Program-made: the position numbers and the translations under genes | Part shown: positions 1 to 6,832 of the stretch, in pieces | Layout: each line of letters begins with the position of its first letter | How positions within the stretch are numbered: position 1 is the first letter of the stretch | The notes under the pieces: generated by a model | The model's database searches: none | What the model saw: only the letters and a program-made list of their open reading frames with translations | What the model was told of the DNA's origin: nothing | Assembly: GCA_031254195.1 (NCBI GenBank) | Contig: JAIRUW010000034.1 | Span: 1 to 33,876 of the forward strand | Length of the DNA: 33,876 bases | Reading direction: 5' to 3' | DNA from: Oscillospiraceae bacterium | Lineage (GTDB): Bacteria > Bacillota > Clostridia > Oscillospirales > UBA929

Positions 1-189
1 CGTGACGGTCGTGGGGGAGTTCAATATGGCTTCGCGTCTTGCGTCGGCGTTAGCGATAATTTGCCTGTCTGCGTCAGTCAGGTAACGCTCCGTAACAGTA
101 TCAGACGCGAACGCGACAGGCGCCACAGTTGGGACAAGCGCTGTCAGCATGGCAAGAGCAATGGCTAAGGTAAGGATCCGTTTTCTCAT
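1..189 (-). CDS. Secreted protein, N-terminal part only (runs off the window)
   Basis: Sixty-three codons are visible from an ATG at 189; the rest lies beyond position 1. The start is supported by AGGAG about 9 bases upstream on the minus strand. The product begins MRKRILTLAIALAMLTAL, a classic Sec signal peptide (basic n-region, hydrophobic core, likely cleavage after an Ala near residue 28). The mature part starts with a polar stretch rich in Asp, Thr and Arg (residues 29-63), too short to place in a family. It is probably exported to the cell surface or medium. It lies downstream of the yefM-yoeB pair on the same strand with about 56 bases between them, so read-through is possible. Function unknown. 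Confidence 0.7.
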   Translation of the reverse strand, partial: MRKRILTLAIALAMLTALVPTVAPVAFASDTVTERYLTDADRQIIANADARREAILNSPTTVT

Positions 190-245
190 CTGTACCCACT
201 CCTTGTTTGTTGAGAGTGCCCACGAATATATTGACACAGACCGCG

Positions 246-506
246 CTAGTCCTCATAATGACCTTTGCAGGAAAATATAACCATGTTTCGCTCGCTGTCC
301 CCTATGTAAACAAGCCGGTTCACATCGTCTATACGGCGGCTGTACGCTTTCCGGCCTTTTAGCGGTTCCGGTTTGCCAATCCCGCGCATGATTCCTTCCC
401 TTTGAATGCTTTGGATTAGCTCGTTGATCCGGTTCAATGTTTTTTTATCTTCTGATTGCCACGCCATGTACTGCTCTAGTGCTTTTTTAGTGAACGTCAC
501 ATTCAT
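246..506 (-). CDS. yoeB: YoeB/Txe-type mRNA interferase toxin
   Basis: An 86-residue protein with the size and ending of the YoeB branch of the RelE superfamily. It has the N-terminal F-T-x-x-A-x-x-x-Y-x-x-W-Q pattern, a central G-x-G-K-P-E-P-L-K-G segment, the R-R-I-D-D-x-x-R-L-V-Y strand and the terminal C-K-G-H-Y motif, which holds the catalytic His and Tyr of the family. YoeB toxins bind the ribosome and cleave mRNA at the A site. The start codon overlaps the antitoxin stop by 4 bases (ATGA-type coupling), as expected for an antitoxin-first type II operon. No damage to the reading frame was seen, so the toxin is probably functional. Confidence 0.93.
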   Translation of the reverse strand: MNVTFTKKALEQYMAWQSEDKKTLNRINELIQSIQREGIMRGIGKPEPLKGRKAYSRRIDDVNRLVYIGDSERNMVIFSCKGHYED

Positions 507-760
507 TTTGCCATTTCCTCAAGCTCTTCCATTGTCTTCACAACCACGCGCCCCTCGGCATACTGTTGCATGGATTCATCGACCATAGCCAGATATTCCG
601 CGTTACGCCGCGCTTTTTCAAGCTCGTTGTACTCCTTCTCGCTCAATACAACAAGGTTTTCATTATGAGGTCGGGCGATCAAAACCTTTTCGCCGGACTT
701 GATGAGTTCGCTTACCCGCCTAAAGTCATTCCGCAGGTCTACAGTTCTGAGCGCTATCAT
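503..760 (-). CDS. yefM: YefM/Phd-type antitoxin
   Basis: An 85-residue protein with the YefM/Phd fold signature: an N-terminal DNA-binding half (T-V-D-L-R-N-D-F-R-R-V-S-E-L, then V-L-I-A-R-P-H-N-E-N-L-V-V-L-S-E-K-E-Y) and a charged, probably flexible C-terminal tail (about residues 60-85) that would wrap the toxin. It neutralises YoeB and, with the toxin, should repress its own promoter. The ATG at 760 is preceded by AAAGGGG. The promoter just upstream carries two direct copies of TATGTA 12 bases apart around the -10 region, a plausible operator. The pair sits directly after rapZ but has its own promoter. Confidence 0.93.
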   Translation of the reverse strand: MIALRTVDLRNDFRRVSELIKSGEKVLIARPHNENLVVLSEKEYNELEKARRNAEYLAMVDESMQQYAEGRVVVKTMEELEEMAK

Positions 761-794
761 GCCCTACGCCCCTTTCAGTCTTTATTATATACAT

Positions 795-823
795 ATTATA
801 GTACATAATTCTGACTGCGTCAA
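795..823 (-). promoter_or_regulatory. Sigma-A promoter of yefM-yoeB
   Basis: Minus strand: TTGACG (823-818), 17-base spacer, TATAAT (800-795). The -35 box begins 8 bases beyond the rapZ stop codon, so the toxin-antitoxin pair is uncoupled from the upstream operon. TATGTA occurs twice, 12 bases apart, around the -10 box and could be the site of autorepression. Confidence 0.8.
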
Positions 824-830
824 TAGCTAT

Positions 831-1721
831 TCACCCCTCCGCTTCCCGTTCCGGGTCGCGCCCAATGTCCCTATGCGTCAGCACCGCATAATGCCCGCAC
901 TCCCGCAGATCGTCGTACAGCGCTTTGGCCGTCATTACACTGCGGTGCCGCCCGCCGGTGCAGCCGATGGAGATGACCAGCACGCTTTTGCCCTCCTCGG
1001 CATACTGCGGCAATAGCGAGCCTATCATATCCTTCAGCCGCGCCAGAAAATCCTGCGTCTGCGGCCAGCGGCCCACAAACTCGGCCACCGGTTCGTCCAA
1101 GCCGGACAGGGGGCGCAGTTCGGGGATATGGTAGGGGTTGGGCAAAAACCGCATGTCAAAGATTAGGTCGGATTCCAGCGGCAGGCCGTATTTGAACCCG
1201 AACGACATCACTGTCACCACCATCCGGCGGCGGGCCGCCCCTGTCAAAAGCCCTTCCAAATGTGTCCGCAGCGCGGAAGGCGACAGAATGGAGGTATCGA
1301 GGATGTGGTCGGCATGGTCCCGCACCGGGGCCAACAGCGCCATCTCTCGCTTAATCGCCTCCGACAGCGGCTCGCCGTCCCGCTGCAACGGGTGGCGGCG
1401 GCGCGACTCTTTGTAGCGCCGGATGATGATCTCCGGTTTGGATTCGATGAATAGAATCCGGTACTCGCAGTTCATCGCGCGTATCAGGTCGAGGGAGGCA
1501 AACAGCGCGTCAAAGGACTGCCCTGCCCTGATGTCTGTGACCAGCGCGACACGTTCGAATTTTCCCCGGTCCTGGACGGAAGACTTGACATAAAGCTCGG
1601 CGAAGGAGGGGATCAGCGTCACCGGCATATTGTCCACCGCGTAATACCCCAAATCCTCGACCGTCTTGATCACCGTGCTCTTCCCGGCTCCAGAAAGGCC
1701 GGAGATGATTAAGAATTCCAT
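831..1721 (-). CDS. rapZ: RapZ/YvcJ family nucleotide-binding protein
   Basis: A 296-residue protein of the RapZ (YvcJ) family. In enterobacteria RapZ is an RNase E adapter controlling glucosamine-6-phosphate synthase; in Firmicutes YvcJ is a nucleotide-binding protein of less clear role, near murB, glmR (yvcK) and whiA. Walker A is G-L-S-G-A-G-K-S at residues 8-15; the family signatures F-G-F-K-Y-G and G-C-T-G-G-R-H-R-S-V (about 253-262) are intact. An upstream in-frame ATG at 1769 would add 16 residues, but the ATG at 1721 has GGAGGAG at ideal spacing and gives the usual family N-terminus M-E-F-L-I-I-S-G. It is the last gene of the fba-hprK-murB run. The usual followers glmR and whiA are absent, replaced by a toxin-antitoxin pair. 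Confidence 0.94.
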   Translation of the reverse strand: MEFLIISGLSGAGKSTVIKTVEDLGYYAVDNMPVTLIPSFAELYVKSSVQDRGKFERVALVTDIRAGQSFDALFASLDLIRAMNCEYRILFIESKPEIIIRRYKESRRRHPLQRDGEPLSEAIKREMALLAPVRDHADHILDTSILSPSALRTHLEGLLTGAARRRMVVTVMSFGFKYGLPLESDLIFDMRFLPNPYHIPELRPLSGLDEPVAEFVGRWPQTQDFLARLKDMIGSLLPQYAEEGKSVLVISIGCTGGRHRSVMTAKALYDDLRECGHYAVLTHRDIGRDPEREAEG

Positions 1722-1796
1722 TTCTCCTCCGAACTGCTCTCGCTCCCGCTTGAGCGCGGCCAATGTCATTCGCAGCAGCTCCCTGCTTAAATGTTG

Positions 1797-2666
1797 CTAG
1801 AATGCCCAGTGTATATCGCCCAAGAGCCGTACCTCCGGCTCCAGCTCTGCACCGGTCTGTTTCCGCACCGTCTCATGTACCAGCGCCGCCAGCCGCAACA
1901 CATCGTCGCAGGTCGCGCCACCGGTGTTGACAATAAACCCCGCGTGCTTCTCCGAAACGCGCGCGCCTCCGGCGGAAACCCCCTTCAACCCGCATTGATC
2001 GATTAGGGCCGCCGCGTAATGCCCCGGCGGATGTTTGAAAAAACTGCCCGCGCTGGGCAGATTGACCGGCTGTTTTTCGTTGCGCGCTTTGCGGAACCCC
2101 TCTATACGCGCCGCAATCTCCGCGGGATCGTCCCGCGTCAGGCGCAGCGTGGCTTCCAGGATCACGTAAGCCGGGTTATCGTGAAAGATGCTGTGGCGGT
2201 ACGAAAAGTCAAATTTGTCTATAACAACGGCGTCGCGCCCGTCAAAGACCAAGGCCTCCGTTACAACCCCCGACATCTCTCCGCCGTACGCGCCCGCGTT
2301 CATCACAACCGCGCCGCCCAGCGAGCCGGGGATACCGGAAGCCCATTCCAGCCCGGAAAGCCCGCGCTTGGCCGCCGCGCGCGACAGCTCCGGCAAACCC
2401 GCGCCGCAGCCCGCCCGTACGGTTTCGCCATCAAAGACGATGTGATTGACCATCGCCGTATGGAGGAGAGGCGTGCGCACCCCCGCGTCGGCGGCAAGGA
2501 TATTGCTCCCGCCGCCTAAAACAACAGCCGCGCCGTCCAGACCGCGCAGCAGTTCTATCGCTCGTTCTATATCCGCCGGAACATACAGGCAACCGCACGG
2601 CCCGCCGATCCGAAAAGTCGTCAGGCCGCTCAGCGGCACATTTTCCCGCTTACCGGGGGCCGTCAT
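1797..2666 (-). CDS. murB: UDP-N-acetylenolpyruvoylglucosamine reductase MurB
   Basis: Cytoplasmic FAD enzyme that uses NADPH to reduce UDP-GlcNAc-enolpyruvate to UDP-MurNAc, the second committed step of peptidoglycan synthesis. The 289-residue product has the FAD-binding motifs L-G-G-G-S-N-I-L (50-57) and G-I-P-G-S-L-G-G-A-V-V-M-N-A-G-A-Y-G-G (111-129). It has S-Y-R-H-S (155-159), the catalytic serine segment S-A-G-S-F-F-K-H-P (205-213, Ser208) and a C-terminal glutamate in L-E-P-E-V-R-L-L-G (Glu277 is the likely proton donor). Length and motifs fit the shorter Gram-positive type. The start chosen is the ATG at 2666, overlapping the kinase stop codon (ATGA), which implies translational coupling; an upstream in-frame start at 2717 would lie deep in the preceding gene. 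Confidence 0.95.
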   Translation of the reverse strand: MTAPGKRENVPLSGLTTFRIGGPCGCLYVPADIERAIELLRGLDGAAVVLGGGSNILAADAGVRTPLLHTAMVNHIVFDGETVRAGCGAGLPELSRAAAKRGLSGLEWASGIPGSLGGAVVMNAGAYGGEMSGVVTEALVFDGRDAVVIDKFDFSYRHSIFHDNPAYVILEATLRLTRDDPAEIAARIEGFRKARNEKQPVNLPSAGSFFKHPPGHYAAALIDQCGLKGVSAGGARVSEKHAGFIVNTGGATCDDVLRLAALVHETVRKQTGAELEPEVRLLGDIHWAF

Positions 2667-3589
2667 AACATCGCGGCCCCTATGACGCCTGCGTCGTTGC
2701 CGAGTTCGGCAAGGCACATCTCGGTTTTTCTTTCTCCCACGTTATACAGCTCCGCGTCCACCAAGGGCTGTAAGCGCTCAATGAGGTACGCCCCTTCATG
2801 GGAAATGCCGCCGCCGACACAAAGCATCGCGGGTTGCAGAAGGTTGATGAGATTGGCAATTCCGCAGGCGACATACGATAAATACTCGTCCACAACTTCA
2901 TTCCCCGCCTGATCGCCCTGCCGCGCCGCCATAAACGCCGTGCGGCCGCTGACTTTGCCCCTCTCCTCGGAAATCTGGACCATGATGCTCTCGGGATGAC
3001 GCGCTATGGCGTCTTTGGTCATGCGGATCAGCCCGGTCGCGGAGGCGTACGCCTCCCAGCAGCCGTTGCGCCCGCAGGTACAAAGCGCGCCGTCTTTAAC
3101 AACGGTCATGTGCCCGGCCTCACCGGCCATACCGTTGAAGCCGTCGTAAATGCGTCCGCCGAGGATGATCCCGCCGCCCACGCCGGTACCCAGCGTGATG
3201 AGAGCCATCGAGGCGGCCTTCCTGCCCGCCCCGGCATGGAACTCGCCCAGCGCCGCTACGTTGGCGTCATTGCCGATGCGGACAGGCAGGCCGAGCTTAC
3301 CGCCCAGCATAGCCGCCAGCGGCACATCGCTGAACTCTAAATTGTTGGAATAGACCACGATTCCCTCGCGCGAATCGACGGCGCCGGGCGAGCCGACGCC
3401 CACGCTCTCAATGTCCGACAGCCGCAGCCCGGCCTGGGAGCAGAGGGAGTGCGCCAGCACTTCCATTTCACTGACCACGGCGTCCGCGCCGCGCAGGGTT
3501 TTGACGCTGTCCTTCTCGACAATCTCTAAATTCTCATTAATCAAACCGGCGGCGATGTTGGTGCCGCCCAAATCTATACCAATCCGCAT
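2663..3589 (-). CDS. ROK-family sugar kinase (probable glucokinase)
   Basis: A 308-residue ROK kinase, most likely the Gram-positive glucokinase that phosphorylates free cytoplasmic glucose with ATP. The phosphate-binding loop D-L-G-G-T-N is at residues 6-11, the catalytic aspartate lies in I-G-N-D-A-N (Asp108), the sugar-binding G-E-A-G-H-M at 156-161 and the ROK zinc motif C-T-C-G-R-N-G-C-W-E at 170-179. No N-terminal helix-turn-helix is present, so it is an enzyme and not a NagC/XylR-type repressor. The ATG at 3589 follows GGAGG; a longer reading frame to 3652 would overlap hprK. The hprK gene lies 13 bases upstream and murB overlaps downstream, so the three are almost certainly co-transcribed. 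Substrate (glucose versus another hexose) is inferred. Confidence 0.9.
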   Translation of the reverse strand: MRIGIDLGGTNIAAGLINENLEIVEKDSVKTLRGADAVVSEMEVLAHSLCSQAGLRLSDIESVGVGSPGAVDSREGIVVYSNNLEFSDVPLAAMLGGKLGLPVRIGNDANVAALGEFHAGAGRKAASMALITLGTGVGGGIILGGRIYDGFNGMAGEAGHMTVVKDGALCTCGRNGCWEAYASATGLIRMTKDAIARHPESIMVQISEERGKVSGRTAFMAARQGDQAGNEVVDEYLSYVACGIANLINLLQPAMLCVGGGISHEGAYLIERLQPLVDAELYNVGERKTEMCLAELGNDAGVIGAAML

Positions 3590-3602
3590 GGTATGTCCTC
3601 CT

Positions 3603-4574
3603 CTATGTCTCGCTATCGTTTTCCCGGGCCGCTTTGGCCTCCTGCTGCTCAAAGTAAGCGTTGACCCTGTCGGTAAACTCCCGCGCCGCGTTATAGCCCA
3701 TCTTCTTATGGCGGTTGTTCATCGCGGCGACTTCAATGATGACGGCAAGGTTGCGCCCCGGCTTGACCGGCACCGTCAGCGACGGGATCTCCACGTCGAT
3801 GAGGCAGGTGGTCAATTCGTCCAAGCCCAGCCGGTCGTATATGGCCTTTTCGTTCCACAGCTCCAGATTGATGACAAGGTCAATCTTCTCGGTCTGTTTG
3901 ACCGCGCCCATACCGAAGATGCGGCGCACATCAACGACGCCGATGCCGCGCAGCTCAATATAGTGCCGTATCATCTCCGGCGCGCTCCCTACCAGCGTCT
4001 TGGCCGAGACCTTTTTGATTTCCACCGCGTCGTCGGCAATCAGGCGGTGCCCGCGCTTGACCAGCTCTATGGCCGTCTCGCTCTTGCCGACGCCGGAATC
4101 GCCCAGAAGCAATATACCCTCGCCATAGACCTCGACCAGCACGCCGTGGCGTGTGATGCGCTGCGCCAGCGACACCTTGAGCGAGGCGATCATCGCGCTG
4201 ATCAGATAGGATGTGGATTCCTGCGTGCGGAGCAGCGGGACGCCGTATTTCCTCGCCATTTCCATACATTCGGGGAAAGGCTCGATGCCGCGCGAAAGAA
4301 TCAGGGCGGGGATACTTTTGCTCATCAGCTTCTCAAAGCTCACCCTTCGCTTTTCAGGGGTAAAATGTCCGATAAACGCCGTCTCCACCATGCCCATCAG
4401 CTGTAGGCGTGTCTCGTCAAAATGATCGAAAAAGCCGGCGAGCTGAAGCCCGGAACGGTTGATGTCGTCGGTTACGATTATGACGCTTTCCAGGCTGCCC
4501 GGCGCATATAGGGTTTCTAGGCTGAATTCCTTGACCAGCGAGGCCAATGTGACCGAATAGGGGCTGTTTTCCAT
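3603..4574 (-). CDS. hprK: HPr kinase/phosphorylase
   Basis: Bifunctional enzyme that phosphorylates or dephosphorylates Ser46 of HPr in response to fructose-1,6-bisphosphate, ATP and phosphate, and so sets carbon catabolite control in Firmicutes. At 323 residues it is slightly longer than usual, with an extra polar C-terminal tail. The catalytic His is in T-R-H-G-V-L (His143), Walker A is G-D-S-G-V-G-K-S (158-165), a double Asp follows at 181-182, and the family signature E-L-R-G-I-G-V-V-D-V-R-R-I-F-G is at 207-221. The gene starts 3 bases after the aldo/keto reductase stop, whose end supplies GGGGTGA as ribosome binding site. Its co-transcription with fba is notable because fructose bisphosphate is both the FBA substrate and the HPrK effector. 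Confidence 0.96.
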   Translation of the reverse strand: MENSPYSVTLASLVKEFSLETLYAPGSLESVIIVTDDINRSGLQLAGFFDHFDETRLQLMGMVETAFIGHFTPEKRRVSFEKLMSKSIPALILSRGIEPFPECMEMARKYGVPLLRTQESTSYLISAMIASLKVSLAQRITRHGVLVEVYGEGILLLGDSGVGKSETAIELVKRGHRLIADDAVEIKKVSAKTLVGSAPEMIRHYIELRGIGVVDVRRIFGMGAVKQTEKIDLVINLELWNEKAIYDRLGLDELTTCLIDVEIPSLTVPVKPGRNLAVIIEVAAMNNRHKKMGYNAAREFTDRVNAYFEQQEAKAARENDSET

Positions 4575-4577
4575 ATG

Positions 4578-5741
4578 TCACCCCTGCGCCAGTTCCGCTT
4601 CAAGCAGTTTCAGGCGCTCAATGATGTTGATGCCCTGCGGGCAGGCTTCCTCGCAAACGCCGCATTCGGTGCAGGATGTGATCTGGTTTTCGGGCTTTGT
4701 CCAGTTTTTATAGTTCATCAGGTACCACGACGAGCCGAACCGCACCACATCGTTCTTCCCGCCGAACAGACGGGGGATGGGGATGCTGTTGGGGCATTTG
4801 TCGCAGTAATTGCATTCCGTGCAGGGGACAAGCGGCAGCTCCTTAAACGCCACCATTGCCTTGTCGATAACAGCCCTCTCCGCATCACTCAGCGGTTTGA
4901 CCGGGGAGAAAAGGCCTATGTTCTCGTTGACCTGACTCATATCGCTCATGCCGGACAGCACCACATCCACGCCGGGCAGCGAAGCGCACCAGCGCAGCGC
5001 CCACGAAGCGGCCGACGGACACGGCCCGCCGCGAATGTCCGGGTAAGACTGTGACAATGCAGACATTGCCTGCTCGCTCTCAAAGACTTTTGCAACGTCC
5101 GGGTGGCAGCGGGCGAGGCCGCCCCCGCGCACCGGCTCCATGATAATCAAAGGGAGATTGCGGCTCGTCACGGCTTCGTAGAGCTTTTGCCCATCCAGCG
5201 CGATCCAGTCGTAGTAGGAAAGCTGGATCATGCAGAAATCCCAGTCAAAGCCGTCTAAAACCTTGGGCAGGTCGTCGGTCGCGCCGTGCCAGGAGAAGCC
5301 GAGGCGGCGCACCCGCCCGTCGCGTTTCATCTTGGCAACAACCTCGTCGGCCCCGATGCGCGCCATATGATCGATACTGCCGCCGTTGATGCCGTGCATG
5401 AGGTAGAAATCGATACAGTCTACCCCTACATTCTGCTGCTGTTGGTCAAATATCGCCTGCGCCCCCTGCTTTTCCGCTTCACCCAGCGGCATCTTGGTGG
5501 CGATGGTAAATGTATCGCGCGCGTACCGCTTGACCAAAGCCTCTTTGGCAAAGCCCTCGCTTTGATGGTTGTGGTAAAACCAAGCCGTGTCGTAGTAGGT
5601 GACCCCGGCTTCCATCAGGCGGTCGATCATCGCTTCCGCCGCGGGGCGGTCGATGCCTTTCTCATCACAAGGGAGGCGCATAAGCCCCATACCGAGCCGG
5701 CTGACCTCCCCGCCGGTTTTGGACAGGTTCCGTTTATCCAA
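4578..5741 (-). CDS. Aldo/keto reductase with C-terminal 4Fe-4S domain
   Basis: A 387-residue fusion found widely in anaerobes. Residues 1 to about 290 form an aldo/keto reductase barrel: L-G-M-G-L-M-R-L-P near the start, D-T-A-W-F-Y with the catalytic Asp and Tyr, A-T-K-M-P with the Lys and L-M-H-G with the His of the tetrad. The last 80 residues hold two ferredoxin-type clusters, C-T-E-C-N-Y-C-D-K-C-P and C-T-E-C-G-V-C-E-E-A-C-P, so electrons may come from ferredoxin as well as NAD(P)H. The physiological substrate is unknown. The start appears to be TTG at 5741 with AAAGGG about 12 bases upstream, suggesting modest translation. It sits 42 bases after fba (with a GC-rich stem-loop between) and 3 bases before hprK. 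Confidence 0.9.
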   Translation of the reverse strand: MDKRNLSKTGGEVSRLGMGLMRLPCDEKGIDRPAAEAMIDRLMEAGVTYYDTAWFYHNHQSEGFAKEALVKRYARDTFTIATKMPLGEAEKQGAQAIFDQQQQNVGVDCIDFYLMHGINGGSIDHMARIGADEVVAKMKRDGRVRRLGFSWHGATDDLPKVLDGFDWDFCMIQLSYYDWIALDGQKLYEAVTSRNLPLIIMEPVRGGGLARCHPDVAKVFESEQAMSALSQSYPDIRGGPCPSAASWALRWCASLPGVDVVLSGMSDMSQVNENIGLFSPVKPLSDAERAVIDKAMVAFKELPLVPCTECNYCDKCPNSIPIPRLFGGKNDVVRFGSSWYLMNYKNWTKPENQITSCTECGVCEEACPQGINIIERLKLLEAELAQG

Positions 5742-5761
5742 TGCGGATTCAACCCTTTCAA

Positions 5762-5778
5762 CCCGCCCGCCGGGCGGG
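5762..5778 (-). terminator. GC-rich stem-loop between fba and the aldo/keto reductase gene
   Basis: Seven perfect pairs (CCCGCCC 5762-5768 with GGGCGGG 5772-5778) around a 3-base loop, 5 bases after the fba stop. No T-run follows on the minus strand, so it is more likely a partial terminator or mRNA processing/stability element that lowers expression of downstream genes relative to fba than a full terminator. Confidence 0.45.
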
Positions 5779-5783
5779 ATAGT

Positions 5784-6713
5784 TTAGATTTTGTTTGAGC
5801 ACCCCAGCACATTCACCAGCTTGCGCTTGACCATATCCTTGATGGCAGCGCGGGCGGGGGTGAGGTACTGACGCGGGTCGAAATGGCCGGGGTTGTTGGC
5901 GAAATACTCGCGGATGGTGGCGGTCATGGCAAGGCGCAGATCGCTGTCGATATTGATCTTGCAGACGGCCATCTTGGCGGCCTGGCGCAGCATATCCTCG
6001 GGGATGCCGATGGCGTCGGGCATCTTGCCTCCGTATTGGTTGACCTTTTGCACAAACTCCGGCACAACGGACGAAGCGCCGTGCAATACGATGGGGAACC
6101 CCGGCAGGCGCTTTTGCACCTCTTCTAAAATGTCAAAGCGGAGCTGGGGGTTCTGCCCGGGCTTGAACTTAAACGCGCCGTGGCTGGTGCCGATGGCGAT
6201 GGCCAAGCTGTCCACGCCGGTCTTGGAGACGAACTCCTCCACCTGATCCGGGTCGGTGAAGGCGTGCTCGGCGACATTCACATCGTCCTCAATGCCGGCA
6301 AGCTGGCCCAGCTCACCCTCGACGGTAACGCCTTTAGCGTGGGCATACTCAACGACCTGGCGGGTAAGTTTGATGTTCTCTTCGAAGGAGTGGTGGCTGC
6401 CGTCGATCATGACCGACGTAAAGCCGCCGTCAATGCAGCTCTTGCACAGCTCGAAGGTGTCGCCATGGTCCAAATGCACGGCGATGGGCAGGCCGGTCTC
6501 GATGATGGCGGCCTCGATCAGCTTCATCAGATAGGTATGGTTGGCGTATTTCCTCGCGCCCGCCGAGACTTGAAGGATAAGCGGCGCTTTCTCCTCCATC
6601 GCGGCTTCGGTGATGCCCTGGATGATCTCCATGTTGTTGACGTTGAACGCGCCGATGGCGTAGCCGCCCTCATACGCTTTTTTGAACATATCCTTTGTCG
6701 TGACCAAACTCAT
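5784..6713 (-). CDS. fba: Class II fructose-1,6-bisphosphate aldolase
   Basis: Zinc-dependent glycolytic aldolase splitting fructose-1,6-bisphosphate into dihydroxyacetone phosphate and glyceraldehyde-3-phosphate. The 309-residue product shows the class II signatures: H-L-D-H-G-D at 80-85 (Asp82 catalytic, His83 zinc ligand), V-E-G-E-L-G around Glu134, G-T-S-H-G-A-F with zinc ligand His178, and V-L-H-G-A-S-S with His211. Related tagatose-bisphosphate aldolases share this fold, but the glycolytic neighbourhood favours FBA. The ATG at 6713 is preceded by AAGGAG; the 14-residue longer frame to 6755 would run across the promoter. It is the first gene of the leftward hprK-murB-rapZ run and is divergent from the phosphofructokinase gene. 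Confidence 0.94.
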   Translation of the reverse strand: MSLVTTKDMFKKAYEGGYAIGAFNVNNMEIIQGITEAAMEEKAPLILQVSAGARKYANHTYLMKLIEAAIIETGLPIAVHLDHGDTFELCKSCIDGGFTSVMIDGSHHSFEENIKLTRQVVEYAHAKGVTVEGELGQLAGIEDDVNVAEHAFTDPDQVEEFVSKTGVDSLAIAIGTSHGAFKFKPGQNPQLRFDILEEVQKRLPGFPIVLHGASSVVPEFVQKVNQYGGKMPDAIGIPEDMLRQAAKMAVCKINIDSDLRLAMTATIREYFANNPGHFDPRQYLTPARAAIKDMVKRKLVNVLGCSNKI

Positions 6714-6745
6714 GGTGTTCAGCTCCTTATCATCGTATTTTATCC

Positions 6746-6774
6746 AGTATAGCATATGACGCCTGCCTTGACAA
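6746..6774 (-). promoter_or_regulatory. Sigma-A promoter of the fba operon
   Basis: Minus strand: TTGTCA (6774-6769), 17-base spacer, TATACT (6751-6746), about 33 bases before the fba ATG. Its -35 box overlaps that of the divergent phosphofructokinase promoter by five bases. Confidence 0.85.
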
Positions 6775-6796
6775 GTATGGATGCCTGCGGTATTAT
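6768..6796 (+). promoter_or_regulatory. Sigma-A promoter of the PPi-phosphofructokinase gene
   Basis: Plus strand: TTGACA (6768-6773), 17-base spacer, TATTAT (6791-6796). The -35 hexamer occupies nearly the same bases as the fba -35 on the other strand, so two polymerases could hardly bind together. Confidence 0.85.
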
Positions 6797-6832
6797 ACCA
6801 TTATGTTTACAAGACAAAGGAGAGGACAACCA

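Noticed and set aside
3411..4406. 331-codon plus-strand open frame opposite hprK and the ROK kinase gene
   Set aside because: Antisense shadow; both minus-strand genes have complete motifs and proper starts.
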